In this document: positions 25,265-33,464 of the stretch, one piece after another | How the letters are laid out: each line of letters begins with the position of its first letter | How positions within the stretch are numbered: the stretch's first letter is position 1 | NCBI GenBank assembly: GCA_016869215.1 | Contig: VGEP01000047.1 | Span: forward strand, 1-34,210 | Source: Alphaproteobacteria bacterium | GTDB lineage: Bacteria > Pseudomonadota > Alphaproteobacteria > Rhizobiales > Xanthobacteraceae | Length of the DNA: 34,210 nucleotides | Direction of reading: 5' to 3' | The notes under the pieces: model-generated | Database searches by the model: none | Seen by the model: only the letters and a program-made list of their open reading frames with translations | Told to the model about the DNA's origin: nothing | Position numbers and translations under genes: made by a program

Positions 25265-26023
25265 GACCGACTTGCCGCAGCGGGATTCGTTGATTTTGCC
25301 CCTGAGCGCTTCGAGCCCGACGGCGCCGACCACCACGTTCTGGCCGATTACATAGCTCGGCGTGCCGTTGAGCCCGAGCTTCTCGGCAAGGCTCATGCTT
25401 TCCTCAAGGCTGGTGCGGGCTTCCTCGCTCGCCATGTCGCGCTCGATGCGCGCGACGTCGAGCCCGACTTCGCGTGCGGCAGCGAGCGCGCGGGCGCGGT
25501 CGACCTGGCCGCGTCCGGTGAGCAGCTTCTGGTGGAACTCGAGATACTTCTTGCCGGTCTTGTCCTGCATCCGCACGGCGACGCCGACGCGCGCGGCGTC
25601 GACCGAGGCCGGGCCGAGCACCGGGAATTCCTTGAGCACGACCCGCAGCTTCGGGTCGGCCTTCATCAGCACCATCATGTCTTCGAGCGCGCGCTTGCAG
25701 TAGCCGCAGTTGTAGTCGAAGAACTCGACGAAATTGACATCGCCCTGCGGGTTGCCGACCACGACGTGGCGCGGCGAGTTGAACAGCAGCTGGGCGTTGT
25801 CCTTGACGGCGGCCTTGTGCTTTTCGGCCTCCGCAGCCGCCTGTCGCTTCTCAAGCTCGGCGATCGCCTCCTGCAGCACCTCCGGGTTCTTGAGCAGATA
25901 TTCGCGGACGATGCGCTCGATCTCGCCGCGCTGCGCTCCGCTGATGGTCTGGGCGTCGGCCGCGAACGCGCCGACGGCGAGCGGCAGGCAGGCGGCGAAG
26001 GCGATACGGGGAAAGAGGCGCAT
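25259..26023 (-). CDS. DsbA-family (ScsC-like) thiol oxidoreductase
   Basis: This 254-residue periplasmic protein has a signal peptide (residues 1-24), an N-terminal charged helical segment (residues 28-75) as in trimerising ScsC/Com1-type proteins, and a thioredoxin-like DsbA domain. The active site is CGYC (Cys106, Cys109) within FFDYNCGYCKRAL. The cis-Pro loop is NGTPSYVIG. Two more Cys lie at the extreme C-terminus (SRCGKSVC). It follows the M48 protease gene by 18 nt, so the two are probably cotranscribed. AAGGAC precedes the ATG. The stop codon lies in hairpin repeat B. Confidence 0.94.
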   Translation of the reverse strand: MRLFPRIAFAACLPLAVGAFAADAQTISGAQRGEIERIVREYLLKNPEVLQEAIAELEKRQAAAEAEKHKAAVKDNAQLLFNSPRHVVVGNPQGDVNFVEFFDYNCGYCKRALEDMMVLMKADPKLRVVLKEFPVLGPASVDAARVGVAVRMQDKTGKKYLEFHQKLLTGRGQVDRARALAAAREVGLDVARIERDMASEEARTSLEESMSLAEKLGLNGTPSYVIGQNVVVGAVGLEALRGKINESRCGKSVC

Positions 26024-26041
26024 GGATTGTCCTTTTCGGAA

Positions 26042-27445
26042 TCAGCGTGGACCGGAGCCCAGATTCGGCGGCTTATAGGTGGCTAAATCGTCGGCCTTGA
26101 CCCAGCCGGGCGAACCGACGGGAAAGCGGGTCTTGGCGCGAGAGGCGATGTCACGCGCCGTCTTATGGTCGCCGCGGAAAAACGCCGCCTGGGCTGCGGC
26201 GAGGTCGGCTTCCGCCAGGTTCCCGGTGCGGCTGTAGGCCATGGCGAGCTGCGCGTAGCCCTGGGACGCTTCGGGCTCGCGCATCAGCGCCGAGCGCAGC
26301 AGCTTGACGGCCTCGCCCGCCAGTTTGGGATCGTTGGTGGCGTTGAGCGCCTGGCCCAGCATGACCTGGATCAGCGCCGGACTCGGCGCCAGCTGCGCCG
26401 CCCGCCGCAGCGGGGCGATGGCTTCGGCGGGCTTGCCGCCTTCGAGCAGCGCCTGGCCCTTCAACTCGTGGAAGTAGGGGTTCCCGGGCTGGGCCTGGAT
26501 CAGGGCGTCGATCTGTCCGACTGCGCCGCGCAGCGCGCCATGCCGGTAGGTGGCGATGGCGCGGGCGTAGCGCGCCGGCAGGCTGTTGTCGCTGAACGGA
26601 TAGCGGCGCGCCACGGTGTCGCCGCGGTCGAGGAAACCGATCAGCTTGGCGCGCATCATGTCGTGGCGCAGCTGCAGTTCGGGCGAGTCCTTCTTGTCCC
26701 AATGCGGGCTGGTCCTGGCGAGCGCGCCGAGCGACGACACGCGTTCCGCCGGAAGCGGATGGGTCGACAGGTAGGGGTCCGCATTGTGCGCCACGAACAG
26801 GACCTGGTCGGCGAGGCGCTTGAAGGTTTCGTACATGCCCTTTGGCGACTGGCCGGTGTCGTTGAGGAACTTTACCGCGGCACGGTCGGCCTGCTCCTCC
26901 TGCGAGCGGATGTACGACAATAGCGAGCGGCGGATCGACTCCTGCGGCCCCATAATTGCGGCGGCCGGGTTTCCGCCCACGCCGCCGCGGGACGCGGCGA
27001 TCATGGCGCCCGCGCCGAGCAGAACGGCAATGATCGACTGCGTCTGCGCCATCGCCAGTTGCTGGCGCAGCCGCGACAAGTGCCCGCCCGCGATATGTCC
27101 GGTTTCGTGGGCGAGCACGCCGATCACTTCGTTCGGCGTCTTGGCGTCCATCAGCAGGCCGGCATTCATGAAGATGCGGCGGCCGTCCATGACGAAGGCG
27201 TTGAACGAGCGGTCGTTGATCAGGACGATCTGGATGTTCTGCTTGGCGAGGCCCGCGGCGCGCAGGATCGGCTGCGTGTACTCGCGAAGCAGTTGCTCGA
27301 TCTCGGCGTCGCGGATCAGCGGGATGCCGCCTTGCGCGCTTGCTGCAGTCGGCGACGCCAGCAACGAGACGGCCGTCAACAGCGCCACCGCGCGCGCGGC
27401 TGGCGCCGCGCGTCGGGCCCTGATAGGTCTTTCACCTTCGATCAT
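26042..27445 (-). CDS. M48-family metalloprotease with TPR repeats (BepA-like)
   Basis: This 467-residue periplasmic zinc protease is likely involved in outer-membrane protein quality control. A basic N-terminus and hydrophobic core (residues 18-37) form the signal peptide (ASAQG). The zinc site is HETGH (113-117) with the third ligand Glu183 in EEQAD. A loop with THPLPAERVSSL (about residue 230) fits BepA's regulatory region. The C-terminal 200 residues are TPR-like helical pairs (NPYFHELKGQALLEGGKPAEA and on). It heads the pair with the DsbA-like gene and is divergent from the aminotransferase gene. No ribosome site is clear at 27445. Confidence 0.94.
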   Translation of the reverse strand: MIEGERPIRARRAAPAARAVALLTAVSLLASPTAASAQGGIPLIRDAEIEQLLREYTQPILRAAGLAKQNIQIVLINDRSFNAFVMDGRRIFMNAGLLMDAKTPNEVIGVLAHETGHIAGGHLSRLRQQLAMAQTQSIIAVLLGAGAMIAASRGGVGGNPAAAIMGPQESIRRSLLSYIRSQEEQADRAAVKFLNDTGQSPKGMYETFKRLADQVLFVAHNADPYLSTHPLPAERVSSLGALARTSPHWDKKDSPELQLRHDMMRAKLIGFLDRGDTVARRYPFSDNSLPARYARAIATYRHGALRGAVGQIDALIQAQPGNPYFHELKGQALLEGGKPAEAIAPLRRAAQLAPSPALIQVMLGQALNATNDPKLAGEAVKLLRSALMREPEASQGYAQLAMAYSRTGNLAEADLAAAQAAFFRGDHKTARDIASRAKTRFPVGSPGWVKADDLATYKPPNLGSGPR

Positions 27446-27601
27446 GTGCGTCTGAAGCGAGGCGTCCCGGTTCGGCCAACCTAGAGACGCGTTCCGGCAG
27501 GGTCAACGCGGGCGCCGATCACGTCTGGTTGCGGCCGTAAGCCGGGACTTAAGGAGCGTCGGAATGCGGCAGCAGCGGGGCGGAACCGCGGAGGGCGCGC
27601 T

Positions 27602-28783
27602 GTGACGCTCGACGCCGCGCGGCGGCTGGTTGCGCCTTCGGCGCGCAGCGACGTTCCGCCGTTCATGGTCATGGACGTGATGGCCGCAGCCGCCCGGATC
27701 GAAGCGTCGGGCGGCCGCGTCATCCATATGGAAGTGGGGCAGCCGGCCGCGGCTGCGCCGTCGCCAGCCATCGAGGCCGCGCGCCGGGCGCTCGGCTCGG
27801 GACCGCTCGGCTACACCGAGTCGCTCGGCATCGGTTCGCTGCGGCGGCGGATCGCGCGGCACTACGCGGATTCCTACGGCCTTGAGATCGATCCGCAACG
27901 CGTGATCGTGACCACCGGCTCGTCGGCGGGCTTCATCCTGGCGTTTTTGTCGATGTTCGATCCCGGCGACCGGGTGGCGATCGCCAATCCCGGCTATCCG
28001 CCGTACCGTCACATCCTGACCGCGCTCGGCTGCGAGCCGGTATTGATCGAGACCTCGGCGGACACGCGCTGGGCGATCACCGGCGAAAGCCTGCGCGCCG
28101 CGCACGCACGCGCGCCGCTGGCCGGACTGCTGGTCGCGAGTCCCGCCAATCCCACCGGCACGATGATGACGCCGCAGGCGCTCGGCGAGCTGATCGCGAC
28201 GGCGGAGAGCCTCGGCATCCGCGTCATCTCCGACGAAATCTACCATGGCCTCGACTACGCGGTGCCGAAGGAGACCGCGGCGCAGCTGTCGGACAGCGCG
28301 CTGGTCATCAATTCGTTCTCGAAATACTTCTGCATGACCGGCTGGCGCATCGGCTGGATGATCGCGCCGGAACCGCTGGTGCGGCCGATCGATCGCCTGC
28401 AGGGCAACCTCGCAATCTCGGTTCCGACATTGTCGCAGATCGCGGCGGAGGCCGCGTTCGAAGGCCGCACCGAGCTCGAAGCGATCAAGCACGGCTACGA
28501 GGACAACCGAAAGATTCTGATCGAGGGTCTGCCCGGGGCGGGGCTCGACAAATTCCTACCCGTCGACGGCGCGTTCTATCTCTACGCCGACGTGTCGAAG
28601 TTCTCCAACGACAGCTTCGACTTCGCCAAGCGACTGTTGGCCGACGCACACGTGGCGGCAACGCCGGGCGTCGACTTCGATCCAATCAACGGCAACAGGT
28701 TCGTGCGTTTCTGCTACGCCCGTTCGTCCGCCGACATGCGCGAGGCGGTGGAGCGGATCGGCGGCTGGCTGCGCAGGTTATGA
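27602..28783 (+). CDS. Class I/II pyridoxal-phosphate aminotransferase
   Basis: This 393-residue aminotransferase of fold type I starts at a GTG (27602) preceded by GGAGG. The PLP lysine is Lys241 in SFSKYFCMTGWRIGW. Asn183 (SPANPTG), Asp211 and Tyr214 (SDEIYHG) contact the cofactor. The early segment VGQPAAAAP and LGYTESLG fit the aspartate/alanine aminotransferase group. The C-terminal RFCYARS provides the carboxylate-binding Arg. The amino-acid substrate is unclear. It is followed 27 nt later by a small unknown gene, probably in the same transcript. Confidence 0.94.
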   Translation: MTLDAARRLVAPSARSDVPPFMVMDVMAAAARIEASGGRVIHMEVGQPAAAAPSPAIEAARRALGSGPLGYTESLGIGSLRRRIARHYADSYGLEIDPQRVIVTTGSSAGFILAFLSMFDPGDRVAIANPGYPPYRHILTALGCEPVLIETSADTRWAITGESLRAAHARAPLAGLLVASPANPTGTMMTPQALGELIATAESLGIRVISDEIYHGLDYAVPKETAAQLSDSALVINSFSKYFCMTGWRIGWMIAPEPLVRPIDRLQGNLAISVPTLSQIAAEAAFEGRTELEAIKHGYEDNRKILIEGLPGAGLDKFLPVDGAFYLYADVSKFSNDSFDFAKRLLADAHVAATPGVDFDPINGNRFVRFCYARSSADMREAVERIGGWLRRL

Positions 28784-28810
28784 TGGCGCGCTGCGAGGCA
28801 TAAGACGCGA

Positions 28811-29221
28811 ATGGTCAGACGCCGCCCTTCGCTCGGACTGTTCGGCATCTTCGGCCGCGCGCCGGAGCTGCGGCAGCTCGATCAGACCTTCCGCGCGCTG
28901 GACGTGCATCCACGGCTGGTGCCGGAAGCCGTGAAGCTCACCATCATCAGCCTGCTGCAGGACCACGCCGAGAACGGCAAGCCCACGCCGCAGGCCTATC
29001 GCGCCGCGGCCGAGATCGTGGGCTACTGCATCATGGGTCCGGTTGCTTTCGCCACGCTCGACGACGACGCCTCGCTGGTGACGGCCATCGAGGAGCGTAT
29101 CGAGCGGGCGCTGGAGTTCACCTCGACGCTCGACGCCAAGCTCGTGCTGCTGGCGCTGCATGCCGGCGTGATCCAGAAGAGCGTTGTCGAGCACTTTCAA
29201 CTTGAGTCCGAGAACGAGTGA
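28811..29221 (+). CDS. Hypothetical helical protein, 136 aa
   Basis: This encodes 136 residues with no signal peptide or membrane helix. The sequence is helical throughout: LRQLDQTFRALDVHPRLVPEAVKLTII, then AYRAAAEIVGYCIMGP and two long helices to the acidic end (ESENE). The ribosome site is weak. It directly follows the aminotransferase gene on the same strand. I do not recognise a characterised family, though the composition and coding quality look genuine. Confidence 0.75.
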   Translation: MVRRRPSLGLFGIFGRAPELRQLDQTFRALDVHPRLVPEAVKLTIISLLQDHAENGKPTPQAYRAAAEIVGYCIMGPVAFATLDDDASLVTAIEERIERALEFTSTLDAKLVLLALHAGVIQKSVVEHFQLESENE

Positions 29222-29263
29222 CGCCGCGATTGTCTCGTGTGCGGGCGGTGGCCCATCGGCTTG

Positions 29264-29309
29264 AGCGTTTTCTTCCCGCGAGCCGGTTCCCACTTCGCTT
29301 CAAAACGCT
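29264..29309. repeat. 46-bp palindromic REP-like repeat
   Basis: Perfect outer arms AGCGTTTT (29264-29271) and AAAACGCT (29302-29309) enclose a partly paired centre with CCGGTTCCCACTT. I recall closely similar elements, dispersed between genes, in Bradyrhizobium and relatives. The right end runs into CGCTATAGG, a possible -10 for the Bug gene at 29361. It shares its 13-bp centre with the element at 7709. Confidence 0.8.
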
Positions 29310-29360
29310 ATAGGCTCGCCGCAACCGGCCGATGTCAGGCCGGACTTTGGGAGAGCGCCG

Positions 29361-30350
29361 ATGGTTCGCAAATTCACCTCGTTCATGACGTTGTTTGCAG
29401 CCGCGATCGCGGTCGCGGCCACCGCGCCGCCCGCGCAAGCGCAAAGCGGCTTTCCCAACAAGCCGATCCGGCTGATCGTGCCGCAGGCACCGGGCAGCGC
29501 GACCGATACCATCGCGCGCCTCGTTGCGGCGGAGATGGGGCCCGTACTCAAGCAGCAGATCGTGATCGAGAACCGGCCGGGCGCGGCCTTCACCATCGGC
29601 CTCGATATCGTCGCCAAGGCGCAGCCCGACGGCTACACCATCGCCATCGGCCCGGTCGGCGCGCTCGCCATCAGCCCGAACATGGTGCCGAAGCTGCCCT
29701 ACAGCATCCTGAATGACTTCCAGCCGATCGCGATGATCAGCCGCGGCCATCTGCTGCTGGCGGTGGCGCCGGAGTCGGACGTGAAGTCGGTCAAGGAACT
29801 GATCGACAAGGGCAAGAAGAACCCCGGCAAGCTCACCAATGCGTCTTCGGCGAACGGCTCGCCCGGTCATGTCGGCGGAGAATTGTTCAAGACCATGGCC
29901 GGCATCGAAGCCGTGCACGTGCCGTACCGCGGCGGGGCCGCGGCGCTGAACGACCTGATCGCGGGCCGCGTCGACTTCATGTTCGAGAGCCTGAATTCGA
30001 TCTCGCCGCACGCCAAGTCCGGCAAGGTGCGCGCGCTCGCGGTCAGCGGCGACCGCCGCTCGCCGGCGTTCCCCGATCTGCCGACGGTCGCTCAGGCCGG
30101 CGTGGCGGGCTACAGCGCGCCGACCTGGAGCGGCATCGTGGGCCCGGCGAAGCTGCCGCCCGACGTGCTGAAGACGCTGAACGAGGCGGTCAACAAGGCG
30201 GTGTCGACCCAGGCGTTCAAGGAGCGGTTCGGCGCGATCGGCGACGAGCCGGCCGGCGGCACGCCGGAGGAGTTCGCCAACGTCATCCGCGTCGAACTCG
30301 CCAAATGGGCCGAGGTCGTGAAGCGTTCGGGCGCGAAGATGCAGCAATAG
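29361..30350 (+). CDS. TctC/Bug-family solute-binding receptor (3 of 3)
   Basis: This 329-residue periplasmic receptor has a signal peptide (residues 1-28, PAQAQ) and GGGAGAG before the ATG. Family segments are IRLIVPQAPGSATDTIARL, VIENRPGAAFTIG, QPDGYTIAI, VHVPYRGGAAALNDLIAGRVD and FPDLPTVAQAG. It is the most canonical of the three Bug proteins here. No transporter membrane subunits are nearby. Its promoter may overlap the right end of the palindromic repeat at 29264-29309. It converges on the CmcJ-like gene. Confidence 0.95.
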   Translation: MVRKFTSFMTLFAAAIAVAATAPPAQAQSGFPNKPIRLIVPQAPGSATDTIARLVAAEMGPVLKQQIVIENRPGAAFTIGLDIVAKAQPDGYTIAIGPVGALAISPNMVPKLPYSILNDFQPIAMISRGHLLLAVAPESDVKSVKELIDKGKKNPGKLTNASSANGSPGHVGGELFKTMAGIEAVHVPYRGGAAALNDLIAGRVDFMFESLNSISPHAKSGKVRALAVSGDRRSPAFPDLPTVAQAGVAGYSAPTWSGIVGPAKLPPDVLKTLNEAVNKAVSTQAFKERFGAIGDEPAGGTPEEFANVIRVELAKWAEVVKRSGAKMQQ

Positions 30351-30442
30351 CCACGACGCCGGCGGAAGATCGCGCCGGCGCGGGCAGCGACGATCTGATC
30401 CGGCTGCTCAGCGCGGAGCGTGTCCGGCGGGACGGCGGAGAT

Positions 30443-31273
30443 TCAGAAAAGCGCCAGCGTCCTGATCTCGATGCTCTCGCGCGGGCGCGCGTCCGGCGGC
30501 GAGGTCGGGTCGTCGAACGCGGTGTGCGCGGTCCAGCGCGCGCGGCCGTCCTTCGCCGAGTCGTAGACCTTGAACACCAGTGCCTCGTCTCGCGCCATGC
30601 GCGGCAACCAGTACCACTTGTGCGCGGGGTTGTAGGCGATGGCGTAGGTCTGGCCGACGCGGTTCGGATAGCGCCGCTCCGAAAGCACGAAGTCCTCCGG
30701 CGACACGGTGCGCGCGTCGGCGATGGCGAGCGGATGGTTCTCCACCGGATAGCGGATCGGCCGCCACACCTGGACGATGGCGAAGCGCCGCTTGAGCAAC
30801 TCGTCCGCCTCGTCCGGCAGGATGTCGCGCAGCCGCTGCGGGCCGGACCATTCGGTATAATCGTTGTGAGCGCGTTGCACGGTCTCGCGCAGCTTGTGCT
30901 GCTCGCGGAACGCCTTGTCGGCGGTGCGGATGGTGTGATCGAACACCACGACGCGCTTCGCGCCGCTCTCGGCTTTGATCAGCGCCTCCATCTCCGGGTA
31001 GTAGACGCGCTTGATCTCGTCGGCGGCGAAGAAGTCTTTCATCTGTGTGTCGTGGCGCACGAAGCGGAAGCCGTCGGCGTCGAGCTTGAAGCGGTCGATG
31101 AGCGGCCGCGCGTTGTGCATCGTGACCTTGCGCGGGTCGGGATTGCCGCCGCTTCGGACCTCGGTCGAGCCGGGACCGCCGGTGTAGGTGAACACCTCGG
31201 CGCCGTCGTTGACGATGTAGTTGACGATGGGCTCGATGGTGGAGGGCGCGTCGAGCGTGGCGAGATCGGACAT
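30443..31273 (-). CDS. CmcJ/NvfI-family oxidoreductase
   Basis: This 276-residue protein matches the CmcJ/NvfI (GA4 desaturase-like) family, relatives of Fe(II)/2-oxoglutarate enzymes known from cephamycin and fungal meroterpenoid pathways. Seen features: VFDHTIR (about residue 110), FAIVQVWRPIRYPVENHPLAIAD (in two parts), and the C-terminal AHTAFDDPTSPPDARPRESIEIR, whose His and Arg are family hallmarks. GGGAG precedes the ATG at 31273. The substrate is unknown, and no secondary-metabolism genes surround it. It lies between a convergent Bug receptor gene and the bifunctional aldolase gene on the same strand. Confidence 0.85.
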   Translation of the reverse strand: MSDLATLDAPSTIEPIVNYIVNDGAEVFTYTGGPGSTEVRSGGNPDPRKVTMHNARPLIDRFKLDADGFRFVRHDTQMKDFFAADEIKRVYYPEMEALIKAESGAKRVVVFDHTIRTADKAFREQHKLRETVQRAHNDYTEWSGPQRLRDILPDEADELLKRRFAIVQVWRPIRYPVENHPLAIADARTVSPEDFVLSERRYPNRVGQTYAIAYNPAHKWYWLPRMARDEALVFKVYDSAKDGRARWTAHTAFDDPTSPPDARPRESIEIRTLALF

Positions 31274-31399
31274 GGCGTGCTCCCGGCTGGCGTGTCGGGA
31301 AATCTAGGGAAGGGCGTGACGTTCGCCAACCGCCGTATGCGCAAACGCATGGCAGCAAGGATTTGTCCCGGCTGACGGTCGCCGCAGCATGAACGTCCT

Positions 31400-33460
31400 T
31401 TACCGGAGCGCCGCGGCGATATTTCCGCCGTCGACAGTCGTGATGTCGCCGGTGGTTTTCAATTCCAGCGCCTGGTGCAGGAACGCCTGCGCCACGTCGT
31501 CGGCGGTGACCTCGCGGCCGAGCAGATTGCCGCTCATGTAGTCCTTCTCGGACACGCCGCGGGCCATCGCCCGCTCGCGGATGAAGTTGCCGGTGAGCAG
31601 CCCGGAACGGATGCGGTCGGCGTTGACCCCGTTGGAGCGGATGCCGTCCGACCCGTAGTCGACGGCATATTGGCGGACGAGCAGCAGCGTCGCCGCCTTC
31701 GGAAGTCCATACGGCCCGAAGTTCGGCCCCGGGTTCACCGCCTGCTTGGAGATGTTGAACAGGAGGCACCCGCCGGTGCCCTGCGCCAGCATGATCTTCA
31801 CCGCCGCCTGTGCCGCGCGCTGGTGACCGTAGAAGTTCAGCTCGAAGCTTTGCCGCAGCACCGCTTCGTCGACCTCGCCGATGCGTCCCTGCCAGGCCGC
31901 GCCGGCATTCGACACCAGGACATCCACGCCACCGAAGGCCGCGACGACCTTGGCGAAGGCGTCGCGCACCGAATTTCCGTCGGTCACGTCGCAACGCACG
32001 GCGAGCGCCGCGCCGCCGATGGCCTTGGCAGCGGCAACCGCAGCAGCCTCGTTCACATCGAGCAAGGCGACTTCTGCGCCGGCGGCGGCAAACGCACGCG
32101 CTGTCGCCGCTCCGATCGCGCCGCCCGCGCCGGTGACGACCGCGATCTGGCCCGCCAGCGGCAGGGGCTTCGCGGCGCCGAGCTTGGCCTGCTCCAGCGA
32201 CCAGTATTCGACGTCGAACATGTCGTCTTCCGAGATCGACTTAAAGCGGCCGAGCGCCTCGGCGTCGGAGATGCATTCGACGAAGGCCTCGGCGAGGTCG
32301 GCCGAGATCATCGCGTCCTTCCGGGTGCGGCCGAGCCCGAACAGGCCGAGGCCCGGCACCAGCACGACGCGCGGCGCCGGATCGAGCATCTTGCGATTGC
32401 CCCCGACGCGCGCGTTCTGGCGCTCGAAATAGGCTTTGTAGTCCGACATGAACGCCTGCGCCGCCTGGCGCGCGGCCTGGGCGAACGCCTCGATGTTGTT
32501 CGCGGCCGGAGCTGGCAGCAGCAGCGGCGCATTCTTGATCCGGATCGTGGTGTCGGGCGTGATGACGCCTTCTTGGCTGTAGCGCGCCACATCCTTGCCG
32601 TTGACGAAGTTGAGGACGGCCTCGCTGCTGCGGAACTCCGTGACGAGCCGCTGCCACGCGCCCTCGATCTTGCCGTCCTTCACCGCGCATGCGCCGCGAA
32701 TAATCGGTGCGACGGCCTCCGCGCCCGCCACTTGTAGCGGAACCGGCGCGCTCGCGAACACCGTCTTGCGGTTCTTCGCGAGCCGCGTTTCCGCAAGCGT
32801 CACCGCCTCGATCATGCGCTCGTAGGCTTCGCGCGCGGTCTCGCCGAAGGTGAAGATGCCGTGCTTGTCGAGAATGAAGCCTTCGACCTTCGGGTCGCGC
32901 GTGAACGCTTCGCTCGCGACCTTCGCGAGCCGGAAGCCCGGCATCACGTAGGGCACGAAGCCCATGCGGCGGCCGTACACCTCACGGCACAATTCCTCGC
33001 TGTCGGGCTGATCGACCAGGCTGACGATGGCGTTGGCGTGGGTGTGGTCGACGAACTTGTGCGGCAGGAAGGCGTGCAGCAGCGTCTCGACCGAGGGATT
33101 GGGCGCCATCGGGTCGAGCAGGTTGGCGCGCTGCACCCGCACCATATCCTCGTCGGAGACCTCGTCGCGGGCGAGCAGCTTGTGCAGCGCCTTAAGCCGC
33201 ACCGCGGGCAGGCCGGGTGGCTCGATTGTGCCCATATCCCAGCCCGAGCCCTTGACGCAGAGCACGTCGGCGTCCTCGCCGGCGAGATCGCGCATGCGCA
33301 GCTTCACCGAGGTGTTGCCGCCGCCGTGCAGAACGAGCTTGGGATCCTCGCCGAGCAGCCGTGTGGTGTAGACGCGGAGCGCGAGGTCGCGGCCGATGCC
33401 GGACGCGGCATAGCGGTCGACCGCGGCATCGGCGTCGCGATCGACCCAGCGGCTGCGCAT
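31400..33460 (-). CDS. Bifunctional class II aldolase / short-chain dehydrogenase
   Basis: This 686-residue fusion joins an N-terminal class II aldolase (AraD/FucA type, about residues 1-420) to a C-terminal SDR domain (about 435-686). Aldolase: LHGGGNTSVK (44-53) binds phosphate, and His139 and His141 in DHTHANAI plus the DKHGIFTFG His are zinc ligands. SDR: TGAGGAIG binds NAD(P), SNAG follows, and the catalytic Ser and YGLPK (YxxxK) are present. Homologues act as rhamnulose-1-phosphate aldolase/lactaldehyde dehydrogenase, but no rha genes are nearby, so the substrate is open. It starts 4 nt after the stop of the upstream RNase E-like gene, suggesting readthrough. Confidence 0.92.
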   Translation of the reverse strand: MRSRWVDRDADAAVDRYAASGIGRDLALRVYTTRLLGEDPKLVLHGGGNTSVKLRMRDLAGEDADVLCVKGSGWDMGTIEPPGLPAVRLKALHKLLARDEVSDEDMVRVQRANLLDPMAPNPSVETLLHAFLPHKFVDHTHANAIVSLVDQPDSEELCREVYGRRMGFVPYVMPGFRLAKVASEAFTRDPKVEGFILDKHGIFTFGETAREAYERMIEAVTLAETRLAKNRKTVFASAPVPLQVAGAEAVAPIIRGACAVKDGKIEGAWQRLVTEFRSSEAVLNFVNGKDVARYSQEGVITPDTTIRIKNAPLLLPAPAANNIEAFAQAARQAAQAFMSDYKAYFERQNARVGGNRKMLDPAPRVVLVPGLGLFGLGRTRKDAMISADLAEAFVECISDAEALGRFKSISEDDMFDVEYWSLEQAKLGAAKPLPLAGQIAVVTGAGGAIGAATARAFAAAGAEVALLDVNEAAAVAAAKAIGGAALAVRCDVTDGNSVRDAFAKVVAAFGGVDVLVSNAGAAWQGRIGEVDEAVLRQSFELNFYGHQRAAQAAVKIMLAQGTGGCLLFNISKQAVNPGPNFGPYGLPKAATLLLVRQYAVDYGSDGIRSNGVNADRIRSGLLTGNFIRERAMARGVSEKDYMSGNLLGREVTADDVAQAFLHQALELKTTGDITTVDGGNIAAALR

Positions 33461-33464
33461 AAAC

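Noticed and set aside
30351-30442. CGCCGGCG inverted repeat between convergent genes as a bidirectional terminator
   Set aside because: The arms pair but no U-run follows on either strand; it may simply reflect base composition.
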